Below are positions 18,594 to 28,259 of a stretch of 64,000 nucleotides of DNA, in pieces (position 1 is the first letter of the stretch; the number at the start of each line of letters is the position of its first letter). The DNA is from an uncultured Sphingomonadaceae bacterium (lineage in GTDB: Bacteria > Pseudomonadota > Alphaproteobacteria > Sphingomonadales > Sphingomonadaceae): the NCBI GenBank assembly GCA_947497455.1, contig CANMGU010000001.1:1674001-1738000 (forward strand), read 5' to 3'. The notes beneath the pieces are model-generated. The model saw only the letters and a program-made list of their open reading frames with translations. It did no database searches and was not told where the DNA came from. The translations under genes and the position numbers were made by a program.

Positions 18594-20114
18594 TTATCCA
18601 GAGACTTCTTCTATCATCTTGAATTCCGTCGCAATTTCTGGCCGGGGATAAAGTTCATTCAGAGGAATGGATTTGCCGGTATCTTGGACGATGCGAACAT
18701 GTTTACGGCTTAGTTGTCGGGGCTCATCAACGCCGCAGCTATGGGCGAGCACTTCAACCTCGTGGACAAGGCTCTTGCAATAGTTTGCTACTTTGACCTT
18801 CTTGTCCGCAGGGTCAAGCCCACGTTGTAATCGAGGATCATGAGTGGTGATCCCAGTGGGGCAAGTATTTTTGTTACACTTCATCGCTTGGATACAGCCC
18901 AGCGAGAACATGAACCCGCGCGCACTGTTGACAAAATCTGCTCCGGCACAGAGCGCCCAGGCAACTTCACTCGGCGTAATCCGCTTGCCTGAAGCAATGA
19001 TCCGCACGCGCTCTCTCAATCCATATTTGTGCAAAATGTCCGACAACATCGGCAGACTTTCATCAAGCTGAAGGCCGACATTATCCATCAGTGGCATGGG
19101 GGCGGCACCCGTCCCGCCATCGCCGCCATCAAGGGTGAAGAAATCCGGCGCACTTTCTATCCCGCGACGATGGATTTCCTGGCAAAGGACTTCCAGCCAG
19201 CCATAGGCACCGACCACGGCTTTGATACCGGTCGGCTTGCCAGTGACAGTACGGACATGATCGATAAAATCGAGCATCTCCTGGACATTGTTGATTTCAG
19301 GATGCCGATTGGGGGAGATCGAGGCTTGGCCTTCGGGAATACCGCGCACCTTGGCGATAACATCAGTAACCTTCTCACCCGGCAGGATTCCACCTTTGCC
19401 CGGCTTTGCACCCTGAGACATTTTAATTTCAAACATCCGCACTTGCTCATGATCTGCCACAGCGCGCAGTTTGTCATCATTCAAGCTGCCATCGTTATTC
19501 CTGATCCCATATTTCGCCGTGCCGATTTGGAAGACAATGTCGCAGCCCCCTTCCAGATGATAGGGAGACAGTCCCCCTTCCCCGGTATTCATCCAGCAAC
19601 CCGCCATTTTTGCACCATGCGACAAGGCCTGAACGGCGGGAACGGACAAAGCTCCGAAGCTCATCGCCGAAATGTTGAATAGCGACTTGGCTTCAAAAGG
19701 CTTCTCACAATAGGGACCCAATGTGCATGTCGCGGTTTCAGCGGCATCCTTTTCCAGCGTTGGAAATGGACAGTTAACGAATATCGGTGTTCCCGCTGGA
19801 TCAAGATTCTTGGTCGATCCAAAGGCGATTGTATTGCCCTTCCCCTTGGCGGCGCGTCCGACCCATTCCCGTTCTGCGCGGTTAAAGGGCATTTCCTCGC
19901 GGTCCATAGCGAAAAAATACTGTCGGAAAAATTCACCCAAGCTGCTGAACAAATGACGAAAGCGACCGATGACCGGGTAGTTGCGGCGCACAGCATCTTG
20001 CTTCTGCGTTATATCAACGAAGAACAGCACAATCACGCTAGCCAACCCAAGACCCAGCAAGAAAACCAATATATAGGTGAGCGTGCTCAAAACACTCAAA
20101 ATTCCGTCAGCCAT
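18594..20114 (-). CDS. FMN-binding glutamate-synthase-family protein, membrane-anchored
   Basis: A 506-residue protein with an N-terminal membrane helix (about 8-30) and a glutamate-synthase-like alpha/beta barrel that binds FMN (about 85-500). Recognisable segments are NISAMSFGALSVPAVQALSHGA, GGILPGEKV, TLDGGDGGTGAAPMPLMDNVG and CNKNTCPTGITTHDP; the last carries cysteines for an iron-sulfur cluster. It has no glutaminase domain, so it is not a complete GOGAT; the physiological reaction is undefined. It lies 86 bases downstream of aguA and may share its transcript. Confidence 0.88.
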   Translation of the reverse strand: MADGILSVLSTLTYILVFLLGLGLASVIVLFFVDITQKQDAVRRNYPVIGRFRHLFSSLGEFFRQYFFAMDREEMPFNRAEREWVGRAAKGKGNTIAFGSTKNLDPAGTPIFVNCPFPTLEKDAAETATCTLGPYCEKPFEAKSLFNISAMSFGALSVPAVQALSHGAKMAGCWMNTGEGGLSPYHLEGGCDIVFQIGTAKYGIRNNDGSLNDDKLRAVADHEQVRMFEIKMSQGAKPGKGGILPGEKVTDVIAKVRGIPEGQASISPNRHPEINNVQEMLDFIDHVRTVTGKPTGIKAVVGAYGWLEVLCQEIHRRGIESAPDFFTLDGGDGGTGAAPMPLMDNVGLQLDESLPMLSDILHKYGLRERVRIIASGKRITPSEVAWALCAGADFVNSARGFMFSLGCIQAMKCNKNTCPTGITTHDPRLQRGLDPADKKVKVANYCKSLVHEVEVLAHSCGVDEPRQLSRKHVRIVQDTGKSIPLNELYPRPEIATEFKMIEEVSG

Positions 20115-20200
20115 TACTATCCCCTAAACAATTCGATCAGGATAGCATTTTGCTCCCCCCAAGCATAGTTCGATGGATCGCGGCAGAAGTTACAAAAAAC

Positions 20201-21178
20201 CTACGCTATTGGGATTTGCTGGGAGATACAGTGAAAGCTCCCACCGCCGCTCAGCAATGCGCTACTGGAGAGGCCCACGACCTTGCGTTCCGGAAACAAA
20301 GCTGCGATCGCTTCTACCGCTTGATCATCATTCAAGGCACCATATTGGGGAACAGCAACAACCGTATTGCCAATGTAGAAATTCAGATAGCTTGCCGGTG
20401 CAACAGCATCTTCAATTTCATATCTCCCAACCGAGGGCAATCGGACGACATCCAGGTCTGACGCGACTGCCCGTCGCACCGCATCTTCAAAAACCCCTCT
20501 GTTAGGATCATCGCCGTCACAGGCCTTGGGAATCGCCACCGTGCCAGCGCTGACAAAGCGGGCCAGATTATCGACATGACCATCGGTATGGTCGGCCATC
20601 AAACCATTGCCGAGCCAATAGATTTTATTGGCATTCAAAGCCTCACGCAGGCCTGATTCCAGCTGCTGCCGGTCCATATATTTGTTGCGATTGATATTGA
20701 GAAGGCATTGTTCGGTGGTGAGCAAAGCGCCTTGGCCATCACCATCGATCGCACCTCCCTCCAAAACCCAATCATGGTCTTGGATAGGCAGATCCGATGA
20801 TCGGGCCAGACGCGCACCAATGTCCTGATCGCCGGCCATCTCAAATTTTCGGCCCCAGCCGTTAAAGCCAAAATTATGCGCTTCGCGTCCATTGCCGCCA
20901 ACGGTGATAATCGGTCCTGTGTCGCGCAACCAGATATCACCAAATGCCTCAATGATGATTTGAACTGGGTCATCAACCATTGCTGTAGCCGTATCAACAT
21001 CCTGTTGATCGCGACACACAAGTACGACTTGCTCGCCATCACCATGGTCACAAATGGCATTGGCGAAGGCGGCAACTTCGCGTTGCACCTCCGCCAATTG
21101 TTTCGGCCATTCTATCGGATTGCCGGGAAAGCCAATCCAGACCGCTTCATGCGGCTCCCATTCAGCTGGCCATCGCAT
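20201..21178 (-). CDS. aguA: agmatine deiminase
   Basis: A 325-residue guanidine-modifying enzyme converting agmatine to N-carbamoylputrescine and ammonia, the substrate of AguB. The sequence opens MRWPAEWEPHEAVWIGFPG, as expected. WLRDTGPI (about residues 85-92) and GWGRKFE are present, and the nucleophile Cys317 is in GGGSFHCISQQIP at the C-terminus. The gene starts 22 bases after the M28 lipoprotein gene ends. Together with aguB it gives the cell an arginine-decarboxylase route to putrescine, if a decarboxylase exists elsewhere. Confidence 0.95.
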   Translation of the reverse strand: MRWPAEWEPHEAVWIGFPGNPIEWPKQLAEVQREVAAFANAICDHGDGEQVVLVCRDQQDVDTATAMVDDPVQIIIEAFGDIWLRDTGPIITVGGNGREAHNFGFNGWGRKFEMAGDQDIGARLARSSDLPIQDHDWVLEGGAIDGDGQGALLTTEQCLLNINRNKYMDRQQLESGLREALNANKIYWLGNGLMADHTDGHVDNLARFVSAGTVAIPKACDGDDPNRGVFEDAVRRAVASDLDVVRLPSVGRYEIEDAVAPASYLNFYIGNTVVAVPQYGALNDDQAVEAIAALFPERKVVGLSSSALLSGGGSFHCISQQIPIA

Positions 21179-21200
21179 CGTCTATCCAAAAGGTTGGCGA

Positions 21201-22877
21201 TTAGGTCCCAGCACGGCTCTTGTCCCGAATATCTCGGAATTCGTCACCGTCATTCCAATTTGGCCAATCTTCCGTCATCGCCAGCATCCGGGCGACTGTA
21301 TAATAGACTTTCAGATCGCCCATAACGCCGTCCCAGTTCCAATTCGGGTTAAATTCATCCTTTGGTCCGTGGTAACGGTTTTCGGTATAATCCTTGCTGA
21401 CCGCTTCTCCAGCTTCACGACCACCTTCGACAAGGTCTTCGCCACCTTCGAAATAGATCATCGGAACACCCAGCTTAGCGAAGCTGAAATGGTCAGAGCG
21501 ATAGTAAAAGCCTTTTTCAGGTGTTGGTTCTGCTTCGGCGGTTCGCCCGTCGACAGTCAGTGCGCCTTCAAGATAGCGATCAAGCTGTGATTTGCCCTTA
21601 CCAACCACCACGACATTTTTCGCGGGGCCAGCCATACCAAAGGCATCCATGTTAACTCCGCCAACCGTCTTGTTGAGCGGATAGATTGGATTTTCAGCAT
21701 AATATTTCGAGCCGAGCAGGCCGGATTCTTCCGCCGTTACCGCCAGAAAAACAATACTGCGATCCGGTGCGCCTGCCTTGACATGCGCTTCAGCCAGAGC
21801 AACCAAAGCCGCGGTTCCGGTCGCATTGTCGACAGCGCCGTTACAAATATCATCACCGTCTGGTGCCGGCTTGCAGCGACCCAAATGATCCCAATGCGCA
21901 GTATAGAGCACATATTCATCGGGCCGGGTTTTACCCTTGATCACGCCGATGACGTTTTTACTATCCATCTTGCTTATGTCATTTTCAAAGGACATCGAAG
22001 CCGTCAGGCCCAGCGGCACCGCATTGAAATCTTTGGTTTTCGCGGCAGTCATCATCGCGTCCAGATCTTGACCCGCGCTCGCAAAAACCTGCGCCGCGAC
22101 CTCTTTCTGAATCCAGCCATTCGCTTTCGTCTGATCGGCACCGCCATTGGCCGACTGCGCATAAAATTGCGGGCCACTCCAGCTGGATTCCACGACATTC
22201 CAGCCATATGCCGCTGGCGCAGTATCATGAATGATCAACGCCGCCGCAGCGCCCTGCCGCGCCGCTTCTTCATATTTATAAGTCCAGCGCCCATAATAGG
22301 TCATTGCCCGGCCGCCAAATTCGCCTTCGAGGCTTTCGGTACCGAAGTCGGGGTCATTCACCAGGATGACGACAGTTTTGCCTTTGACGTCGACGCCTTC
22401 ATAGTCGTTCCATTCGCGCTCGGGTGCATTGATGCCATAACCAACAAAGACCAGCTCGCTATCCGCGACATCGATTTTGGGCTGTTCCTGATAGGATGTT
22501 ATGACCATCTCAGGGCCATATTTGAAGCTCATGTCACCGGTGCCGCCCTTGATCGTCAAATCGGACACATTTTTGGCCTCAATCTCAACCAATGGCACAT
22601 CCTGAAACCAGCTATCACCATTGCCTGGCTCGATGCCGGCTTCGGCAAATTTCTGAGTCAGCAAAGCTAGGGTTTTTTCTTCCCCTATTGTGCCCGGAGC
22701 ACGGCCTTCAAAGGCATCAGATGAGAGTTCCTGGGTAATATCGCGCATCGTATCAAGCGACAATTCCGGCGCGGCAACTTCTGGCAGCGGCGCACCACTT
22801 TCGGGGCTCTCCACTTTCTTGCATGCTGTCAAAGCCAGCGCCGGGATCAGCGCAAGGGCAAACCATTTTTTTTGCAT
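21201..22877 (-). CDS. M28-family zinc peptidase, outer-membrane or periplasmic lipoprotein
   Basis: A 558-residue lipoprotein. The ATG at 22877 has GAGGAC about 8 bases upstream and gives MQKKWFALALIPALALTAC, a lipobox LTAC with Cys19 as the lipid-modified residue; the longest frame starts 150 bases earlier, inside the rpsD terminator region. A PA domain (about 150-280) precedes the M28 domain with TAHWDHLG, GAVDNATG, AEESGLLGSKYY and NRYHGPKDEF. It is a distant paralogue of 10141-11661. Confidence 0.9.
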   Translation of the reverse strand: MQKKWFALALIPALALTACKKVESPESGAPLPEVAAPELSLDTMRDITQELSSDAFEGRAPGTIGEEKTLALLTQKFAEAGIEPGNGDSWFQDVPLVEIEAKNVSDLTIKGGTGDMSFKYGPEMVITSYQEQPKIDVADSELVFVGYGINAPEREWNDYEGVDVKGKTVVILVNDPDFGTESLEGEFGGRAMTYYGRWTYKYEEAARQGAAAALIIHDTAPAAYGWNVVESSWSGPQFYAQSANGGADQTKANGWIQKEVAAQVFASAGQDLDAMMTAAKTKDFNAVPLGLTASMSFENDISKMDSKNVIGVIKGKTRPDEYVLYTAHWDHLGRCKPAPDGDDICNGAVDNATGTAALVALAEAHVKAGAPDRSIVFLAVTAEESGLLGSKYYAENPIYPLNKTVGGVNMDAFGMAGPAKNVVVVGKGKSQLDRYLEGALTVDGRTAEAEPTPEKGFYYRSDHFSFAKLGVPMIYFEGGEDLVEGGREAGEAVSKDYTENRYHGPKDEFNPNWNWDGVMGDLKVYYTVARMLAMTEDWPNWNDGDEFRDIRDKSRAGT

Positions 22878-22974
22878 TTTCGGGTCCTCATCCAATTTTT
22901 GCATCAAACTGATATCTGTTCTTACTACTGGCAGTCTCCTTGAAGTGACGCAAGGCTTTGACAATGGCGCAAAT

Positions 22975-23007
22975 AAAAAAAGGCGGCCTTTCCGGACCGC
23001 CTTTTTT
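22975..23007 (-). terminator. rho-independent terminator downstream of rpsD
   Basis: On the minus strand the stem GGCGG/CCGCC (within 22982-23001) is followed by a run of seven U (the A-run at 22975-22981). It lies 20-50 bases after the rpsD stop. On the plus strand the other flank is also T-rich, so it could act in both directions. Confidence 0.85.
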
Positions 23008-23027
23008 CGAATATTTCTTTGAACCAA

Positions 23028-23642
23028 TTAGCGCGAATAAAATTCGACGACCAGATTGGGTTCCATCGTCACCGGGTAAGGCACTTCGTCCAGCGTAGGA
23101 ACGCGAACATAGGTGACCTTGTCGGTTCCGTCTGGCGTGACATATTCCGGAATCTCACGCTCTGGCAGGCTCTGCGCCTCGATAACCAGCAACATCTCTT
23201 TGGCTTTGTCGCTCAAGGAAACAACGTCACCGGGCTGCACTTTGCGCGAAGCAACGTTACATTTTACGCCGTTCACACGAATGTGGCCGTGGCTGACCAG
23301 CTGACGAGCAGCAAAAATTGTCGGGGTGAACTTGGCACGGTAAACAACCATGTCCAAACGCTGCTCCAGCAAACCGATCAGGTTCTGGCTGGTATCGCCT
23401 TTCATGCTCGATGCTTCTTTATAAGCGCGCTTGAATTGTTTTTCCGTCACGTCGCCATAATAGCCTTTCAGCTTCTGCTTGGCGCGCAGCTGAATTCCGT
23501 AGTCAGACAGCTTGCCTTTGCGGCGCTGACCGTGCTGGCCCGGACCATAGTCGCGGCGATTGACAGGTGATTTTGGACGACCCCAAATATTTTCGCCCAT
23601 GCGGCGGTCAAGTTTATATTTCGAGCTGGTACGCTTTGTCAT
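23028..23642 (-). CDS. rpsD: 30S ribosomal protein S4
   Basis: A 204-residue ribosomal protein that nucleates 30S assembly by binding 16S rRNA. The start at 23642 ([21 protein letters not shown]) has AGGAG 8 bases upstream; a longer frame from 23687 is rejected. The N-terminal block [21 protein letters not shown] and the S4 RNA-binding domain (about 95-160, [34 protein letters not shown]) are clear. The N-terminal zinc-binding cysteines of some S4 types are absent. It is monocistronic, with a terminator just downstream. Confidence 0.97.
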   Translation of the reverse strand: MTKRTSSKYKLDRRMGENIWGRPKSPVNRRDYGPGQHGQRRKGKLSDYGIQLRAKQKLKGYYGDVTEKQFKRAYKEASSMKGDTSQNLIGLLEQRLDMVVYRAKFTPTIFAARQLVSHGHIRVNGVKCNVASRKVQPGDVVSLSDKAKEMLLVIEAQSLPEREIPEYVTPDGTDKVTYVRVPTLDEVPYPVTMEPNLVVEFYSR

Positions 23643-23753
23643 ATCAATGACTCCTAATTTGCTATGTCTATTCGTCCCGGAATGCACCGAAAACCCTGCT
23701 GGATTAACGCGGCTACCGCTTCACCGGGGTGCGGAGCCAATTGCAAGACGCGG

Positions 23754-23782
23754 CCTATGACGATCTAGTAGGCGATTGTCAA
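23754..23782 (-). promoter_or_regulatory. probable sigma-70-type promoter of rpsD
   Basis: On the minus strand a perfect TTGACA (23777-23782) is followed after 17 bases by CATAGG (23754-23759). It lies about 115 bases upstream of the rpsD start. The -35 match is strong and the -10 match poor, so the assignment is tentative. Confidence 0.4.
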
Positions 23783-23832
23783 GCACACTCTAGAAGGGGT
23801 GTTTGATAGAATAACCGCCCCGACCAATGTCA

Positions 23833-23860
23833 CCAAAACCGAACTTAATTACGGTTTTGG
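23833..23860 (-). terminator. strong hairpin around the stop codon of the small secreted protein gene
   Basis: CCAAAACCG (23833-23841) and CGGTTTTGG (23852-23860) form a perfect nine-base-pair stem with a ten-base loop that contains the TAA stop of the gene at 23845-24081. There is no long U-tract after it, so it may stabilise the mRNA end rather than terminate alone. Confidence 0.45.
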
Positions 23861-24081
23861 GTACCGCGACTATAATTGGAGCGATTTTGCAGCTGCTTCT
23901 GATTCGCTGTGTTGATATTGGTCCATTCTTTTCTTGTTCGACAAACGCGTTCCGGAATACGCGACTGGACCTTCGAAACCGACCGACAAACAATCCCATT
24001 TTCGTCAATGGGTTGTTTATCAGCCGTATTGTTGGAAACTTCTCCAGCAATGGCGATCGAAACAAAAAATGAAAGCATCAT
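23845..24081 (-). CDS. small exported protein with CRxVxxxxSRIPxRxCRTRxEW motif
   Basis: A 78-residue ORF starting at ATG 24081 (or 24078), with AGGA about 7 bases upstream. The N-terminus (MMLSFFVSIAIAG) is a minimal signal-peptide-like stretch. The core VCRSVSKVQSRIPERVCRTRKEW has two cysteines spaced 16 apart and ends in the R-T-R-x-E-W phrase that I recognise from many small secreted sphingomonad proteins of unknown function. The C-terminus is Asn/Gln-rich. Its own 3' hairpin supports a real gene. Role unknown. Confidence 0.65.
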   Translation of the reverse strand: MMLSFFVSIAIAGEVSNNTADKQPIDENGIVCRSVSKVQSRIPERVCRTRKEWTNINTANQKQLQNRSNYSRGTQNRN

Positions 24082-24192
24082 ATTGTCCTGACAGTTGATG
24101 AATTTTCACAGTAACACGATGACCCGAAAATTCTAACAAACAAAGCTATCCCGCACTCGACAATTGCGGCCAGCTGAACTAACGCCGCGTTT

Positions 24193-24507
24193 ATGCCTTA
24201 CAACAAAGATTCTATAGCAGAAACTCAAGAAATGCCGCGACTTCGTGAAACGATTGATCAGATCGATTCCGATCTTATCGCGTTGCTCAAACTGCGTTTT
24301 CAATGCATGGAAGCCGCAGCGCGAATAAAGTCTGAAAAATCTGCCGTGCGAGATGAAGCCCGGAAAGCCGAGGTTCTTACCAATGTAAAACGTCTGGCAA
24401 GCGAGGCCGCTATTCCGGTTCCCACGATGGCGGCGATCTGGGAAATGCTGATTGAAACGTCGATCAGTTATGAATTGCAAAAATGGGATCAACTGAGAGA
24501 CAGTTAG
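24193..24507 (+). CDS. chorismate mutase, AroQ class
   Basis: A 104-residue all-helical chorismate mutase that turns chorismate into prephenate for phenylalanine and tyrosine synthesis. The segment MPRLRETIDQIDSDLIALLKLRFQCMEAAARIKSEK shows the AroQ arrangement: the R-x2-I-x2-I-D start of helix 1 and the following catalytic Arg and Lys. The later residues VRDEARKAEVLTNVKRLA and the ISYELQKWDQL end also fit. Residues 1-13 may be an over-extension, since a second ATG at 24232 begins the conserved part. Monofunctional and cytoplasmic. Confidence 0.87.
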   Translation: MPYNKDSIAETQEMPRLRETIDQIDSDLIALLKLRFQCMEAAARIKSEKSAVRDEARKAEVLTNVKRLASEAAIPVPTMAAIWEMLIETSISYELQKWDQLRDS

Positions 24508-24528
24508 CCGCTCAGGCGGTCATTTTTT
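24508..24528 (+). terminator. short intrinsic terminator after chorismate mutase
   Basis: CCGC-TCAG-GCGG directly after the TAG stop, followed by TCATTTTTT. The stem is only 4-5 base pairs but the T-run is good. It overlaps the stop codon of the convergent RNA methyltransferase gene. Confidence 0.45.
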
Positions 24529-25251
24529 GACAAATGGCTTTTCGAGAGAGCTGAGCACACCGCGCCATGTCTGGACCTCTTCATTGGTCCACGCCGGTTT
24601 GGTGATCATATTGCGCAACGTCACCTTGGTCGCCGGCGCACGATCCGGCGGATAGAAATAGCCAGCACCTTCTAGCGCTCGTTCCAGGTGCTCGTAGAAG
24701 CGGTCCAGCTCGATTTGAGGCGCCGGTTCTCGTTTTTTTGTCTCGACTGTAGGCTGCACCGTTCCGGCATTGTCCAGCTTGGAAAGCTCGTAAGCCACCA
24801 ATATGACGGCTTGCGCGAGATTGAGCGAGCCAAATTCCGGATTGATTGGTACAGTAATGATCTTGCGAGACAATTCCACATCAACCACTTCGAGGCCTGA
24901 GCGTTCTGGGCCGAATAATATTGCGCATTTTCCGCTGGCCGAAGCCATCTCTGCTGCGGCTTCTGCGGGTGTTAAAATCTCTTTGGTCATGCCGCGCTTC
25001 CGCACCGTGGTTGCATAGACATGTGAACAATCCGCAACGGCCTCTGCGGTCGTGGCAAAAACTTGCGCATCTTCCAAAACACTATCCGCGCCAGCCGCTG
25101 TCGGGCCAGCGGATGGATTGGGCCAACCATCACGCGGATCGACAATTCGCATATTAGTCAGGCCAAAATTGAGCATCGCACGAGCCGCCTTGCCGATATT
25201 CTCGCCCAGCTGCGGCTTCACCAAGACTATAACAGGTTTGCCGCTGCTCAT
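24520..25251 (-). CDS. SPOUT-class RNA 2'-O-methyltransferase (TrmJ-like)
   Basis: A 243-residue SpoU/TrmH-superfamily methyltransferase. The N-terminal catalytic domain (1-165) begins [25 protein letters not shown] and contains the knot motifs [10 protein letters not shown] and [23 protein letters not shown]. The C-terminal helical extension is as in TrmJ, which methylates position 32 of tRNAs. Its start overlaps the nrdR stop by four bases, placing it at the end of rpiB-glyA-nrdR-trmJ. Confidence 0.88.
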   Translation of the reverse strand: MSSGKPVIVLVKPQLGENIGKAARAMLNFGLTNMRIVDPRDGWPNPSAGPTAAGADSVLEDAQVFATTAEAVADCSHVYATTVRKRGMTKEILTPAEAAAEMASASGKCAILFGPERSGLEVVDVELSRKIITVPINPEFGSLNLAQAVILVAYELSKLDNAGTVQPTVETKKREPAPQIELDRFYEHLERALEGAGYFYPPDRAPATKVTLRNMITKPAWTNEEVQTWRGVLSSLEKPFVKK

Positions 25252-25724
25252 TTGCCTCCCGTGTCGGCAATACCGACATCCTTCACACTGCCGGCAAACT
25301 CCTCAAAATCCTTGGCCTCGGTAAAATCCTTATACACCGAAGCGAAACGGATATAGGCGACGCTATCGAGACCTTTCAGACCTTCCATCACCATCTCGCC
25401 AATGCGCTTGGACGGGATTTCGGTTTCACCGCTTGTTTCCAACTGCCGCTGAATGCCAGACACCAACTGATCCATCTGTTCTTGGGCAATACCGCGTTTG
25501 CGGCAGGCCAAAGACACGGACAAATCGATCTTGGACCGGTCGAACGTCTCGCGCCGATCTTCGCTCTTCACCACCGCAATTTCGCGAAGCTGGATCCGTT
25601 CAAAGGTCGTGAAGCGAGCACCGCAGCCTTCACACTGCCGACGCCGCCGGATGGTCGTGCCATCTTCGGTCGGCCGGCTATCTTTTACCTGACTGTCATC
25701 ATGGGCACAAAAGGGACAACGCAT
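25248..25724 (-). CDS. nrdR: transcriptional repressor NrdR
   Basis: A 158-residue repressor of ribonucleotide reductase genes that senses ATP/dATP. The N-terminal zinc ribbon has Cys3, Cys6, Cys31 and Cys34 ([20 protein letters not shown] and [12 protein letters not shown]). The ATP-cone domain (about 49-139) starts [16 protein letters not shown]. Position next to glyA is conserved in alphaproteobacteria. 15 bases separate it from glyA, and it overlaps the TrmJ-like gene. Confidence 0.97.
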   Translation of the reverse strand: MRCPFCAHDDSQVKDSRPTEDGTTIRRRRQCEGCGARFTTFERIQLREIAVVKSEDRRETFDRSKIDLSVSLACRKRGIAQEQMDQLVSGIQRQLETSGETEIPSKRIGEMVMEGLKGLDSVAYIRFASVYKDFTEAKDFEEFAGSVKDVGIADTGGK

Positions 25725-25739
25725 AAAAGTCGGTTTCGC

Positions 25740-27050
25740 TTATTCTGGGTAAATCGGGAAACGGTTGCAAAGTGCTTGAACGCGTTCACGGACATCCGCC
25801 TCTACAGCCGGATCACCGTTCTCGCCTTTCTCGCGCAAGCCGTCGAGAACATCAGCAACCATATCGCCAATCATCTGGAATTCCGCAGGGCCAAAACCGC
25901 GCGTAGTACCTGCGGGCGACCCTACACGAATACCGCTGGTTTTCATGGGGGGCTGAGGATCATTGGGAATGCTGTTCTTGTTGCACGTAATGCCCGCGCG
26001 TTCGAGCGCTTCATCGGCATCGCGCCCGGTGATACCAAGTGGTGACAAATCAATAAGCGCGAGGTGGGTATCAGTGCCACCAGCAACCACATTTGCGCCG
26101 CGCTCTTTCAGGCGCGCGGCCAACACTTTTGCATTTTCGATCACTGCCGAAGAATAGCTGGCAAATTCGGGCCGCAACGCTTCGCCAAAAGCGACCGCTT
26201 TAGCGGCGATCACATGCATTAATGGTCCGCCTTGCAAGCCGGGGAAAACGGCAGAATTGATCTTCTTGGCAATAGCTTCATCATTGGTCAGCACCAGACC
26301 ACCACGCGGGCCCCGCAATGTTTTGTGGGTCGTGGTTGTGACCACATCTGCATAGTCCAGCGGGCTTGGATGATAGCCAGCCGCCACCAGTCCGGCGAAA
26401 TGTGCCATATCTACCATGAAGATCGCTCCAACCGCATCAGCGATTGCACGGAATTTGGCAAAATCAATCTGGCGCGGATAAGCAGAACCCCCGGCGATGA
26501 TCAACTTTGGTTGATGTTCCTTGGCAAGGGTCTCAACTTCCTCATAATTGATCAGGTGATCATCTTCGTTGACGCCATATTGGACGGCATTGAACCATTT
26601 GCCGGATTGCGCGGGTTTTGCACCGTGAGTCAGATGCCCGCCAGCATCCAGAGACATGCCAAGAATAGTATCGCCAGGCTTCGTCAGCGCAAGCATGACG
26701 GCACCGTTAGCCTGTGCGCCTGAATGCGGCTGAACATTGGCGAAGCCGCAATTGAACAGCTGCTTGGCACGATCAATTGCCAGTGTTTCGACATCATCAG
26801 AAGGTGCGCAACCCTGATAATAGCGACGGCCAGGATAGCCTTCGGCATATTTGTTGGTGAACACGGAGCCCTGCGCCTGTAATACCGCCTTGGACACGAT
26901 ATTTTCAGAAGCGATCAGTTCGATCTGATTTTGCTGGCGCGACATCTCCGCATTGATTGCACCGGCTACCGCCGGATCACTCTCATCGACAGAGAAATCG
27001 AAAAACCCGGTTGGACGGATATCCTGTATATCTGCGACATTACTCATCAC
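25740..27050 (-). CDS. glyA: serine hydroxymethyltransferase
   Basis: A 436-residue PLP enzyme interconverting serine and glycine with tetrahydrofolate, the main source of one-carbon units. The PLP lysine is Lys243 in [15 protein letters not shown]. Other landmarks are [23 protein letters not shown] and the folate-site region. The start (tandem ATG at 27050/27047) overlaps the rpiB stop by four bases. No glycine riboswitch is seen; the gene is translated from the rpiB transcript. Confidence 0.97.
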   Translation of the reverse strand: MMSNVADIQDIRPTGFFDFSVDESDPAVAGAINAEMSRQQNQIELIASENIVSKAVLQAQGSVFTNKYAEGYPGRRYYQGCAPSDDVETLAIDRAKQLFNCGFANVQPHSGAQANGAVMLALTKPGDTILGMSLDAGGHLTHGAKPAQSGKWFNAVQYGVNEDDHLINYEEVETLAKEHQPKLIIAGGSAYPRQIDFAKFRAIADAVGAIFMVDMAHFAGLVAAGYHPSPLDYADVVTTTTHKTLRGPRGGLVLTNDEAIAKKINSAVFPGLQGGPLMHVIAAKAVAFGEALRPEFASYSSAVIENAKVLAARLKERGANVVAGGTDTHLALIDLSPLGITGRDADEALERAGITCNKNSIPNDPQPPMKTSGIRVGSPAGTTRGFGPAEFQMIGDMVADVLDGLREKGENGDPAVEADVRERVQALCNRFPIYPE

Positions 27051-27496
27051 GCTGCTCCTTCGGTCAGTGGTGCGGATAGCTTATCAACGCGGCGCTGATG
27101 CCGGCTTCCGCCAAATTCTGTGTTCAAGAAAATATTCAGGCAGTCTTTTGCAATTTCGATTCCGACCAGACGCGCCCCCATGGCAATAATATTCGCGTCA
27201 TTATGCTTGCGAGAAAGCTTGGCCGAAAGGCCTTCTGAAACCAGAGCGCAGCGGCAGGCCGGATTACGATTGACTGCCATCGATATGCCAATGCCGGAAC
27301 CGCATAGGGCAACTCCGCGTTCTGCGCGTCCTGATGCGATAGCGTCTGCCAGCTTATAGCCAAAATCTGGATAGTCGACGCTGTCCGTAGTCATCGGCCC
27401 CAAATCGGCCACCTCATGCCCGGCTTCAGTAAGCCATTCAACCAAAGCGGCTTTCATGTCGATGGCAGCATGGTCAGATGCAATGGCAATGCGCAT
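27047..27496 (-). CDS. rpiB: ribose-5-phosphate isomerase B
   Basis: A 149-residue RpiB/LacA-family isomerase interconverting ribose-5-P and ribulose-5-P. The ATG at 27496 ([18 protein letters not shown]) has GAGGAC 8 bases upstream and is preferred over 27511. The conserved phrases [29 protein letters not shown] (with the catalytic Cys) and [15 protein letters not shown] are present. It is the first gene of the rpiB-glyA-nrdR-trmJ operon. Confidence 0.95.
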   Translation of the reverse strand: MRIAIASDHAAIDMKAALVEWLTEAGHEVADLGPMTTDSVDYPDFGYKLADAIASGRAERGVALCGSGIGISMAVNRNPACRCALVSEGLSAKLSRKHNDANIIAMGARLVGIEIAKDCLNIFLNTEFGGSRHQRRVDKLSAPLTEGAA

Positions 27497-27636
27497 AAGC
27501 TTTGTCCTCAATATCCAGACAAGAATCGAATGCCCGCTATCTAGTAGACGATCCCTTTATACGCCACCAAATATTGCCCCTACTGACGATAAATTTCCGA
27601 TGGACAAGAGCAACAGTTCGCAAGAGACTGTCATAT

Positions 27637-28257
27637 ATGAAAAACAGCATTGTTAGCGGCACCGAAGGCTATGCCGAACAGGCTCCTGTTCTCTTGGTGC
27701 AATATGAGAACCTCTCGTTTGAAGAGAGCTACGCCACAGAAGTTAATCTCTTCCCTCAAATCCGAAGTAAGATATTGGATATTGGCTCGGGTACCGGACG
27801 AGATGCAGCGTGGTTCGATGAAAGAGGGCATGACGTCGTCGCTGCCGAACCAACCAAAGAAATGCGAGAAGGAGCAATGAGAATGCACCCCTCGCCAACA
27901 ATTAGATGGCTCGACGATAGCTTGCCTGATCTCGACAAAACCAAAAGGCTGAATAAGACTTTCGATTTCATAATGATCAATGCCGTGTGGATGCATCTGG
28001 ACGAAGATCAGAGGAAAACGGCAATGGATGCAGTGGCCTGCCTGCTTGATCAAAAAGCCAGACTCTTTATTTCGCTAAGACACGGCCCTATCCCCAAAAG
28101 CAGGAGAATGTTTGCGGTTTCTGCCGAGGAGACAATCCAATTGGCAGCGCGCTATCAGCTTGTTCCGTTGTACAATAGGCGATCTAAGTCCATTCAGCCA
28201 ACCAATAAGTCAGCGGGTGTCTGGTGGACAAAGTTGATTTTTGAACGCCAGGCTTAG
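27637..28257 (+). CDS. class I SAM-dependent methyltransferase
   Basis: A 206-residue protein starting at ATG 27637 (MKNSIVSGTEGYAEQAPVLL); a longer frame from 27502 is unlikely because the conserved part starts after residue 45 of it. Motif I is ILDIGSGTGRDAAWF, followed by the acidic-loop equivalent VVAAEPTKEM and the WLDDSLPDL and FDFIMINAVWMHLD motifs. It resembles small-molecule or protein methyltransferases of the Methyltransf_11/25 type; the substrate is unknown. It is flanked by genes on the opposite strand and has a weak ribosome-binding site. Confidence 0.82.
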   Translation: MKNSIVSGTEGYAEQAPVLLVQYENLSFEESYATEVNLFPQIRSKILDIGSGTGRDAAWFDERGHDVVAAEPTKEMREGAMRMHPSPTIRWLDDSLPDLDKTKRLNKTFDFIMINAVWMHLDEDQRKTAMDAVACLLDQKARLFISLRHGPIPKSRRMFAVSAEETIQLAARYQLVPLYNRRSKSIQPTNKSAGVWWTKLIFERQA

Positions 28258-28259
28258 TG

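Noticed and set aside
21783..22670. 295-codon plus-strand ORF opposite the M28 lipoprotein gene
   Set aside because: It is a mirror of a strongly supported coding region with intact zinc motifs; it has no ribosome-binding site and its translation looks like antisense text.
27051..27511. Possible glycine riboswitch upstream of glyA
   Set aside because: glyA starts inside an ATGA overlap with rpiB, leaving no leader; no tandem aptamer-like structure seen.
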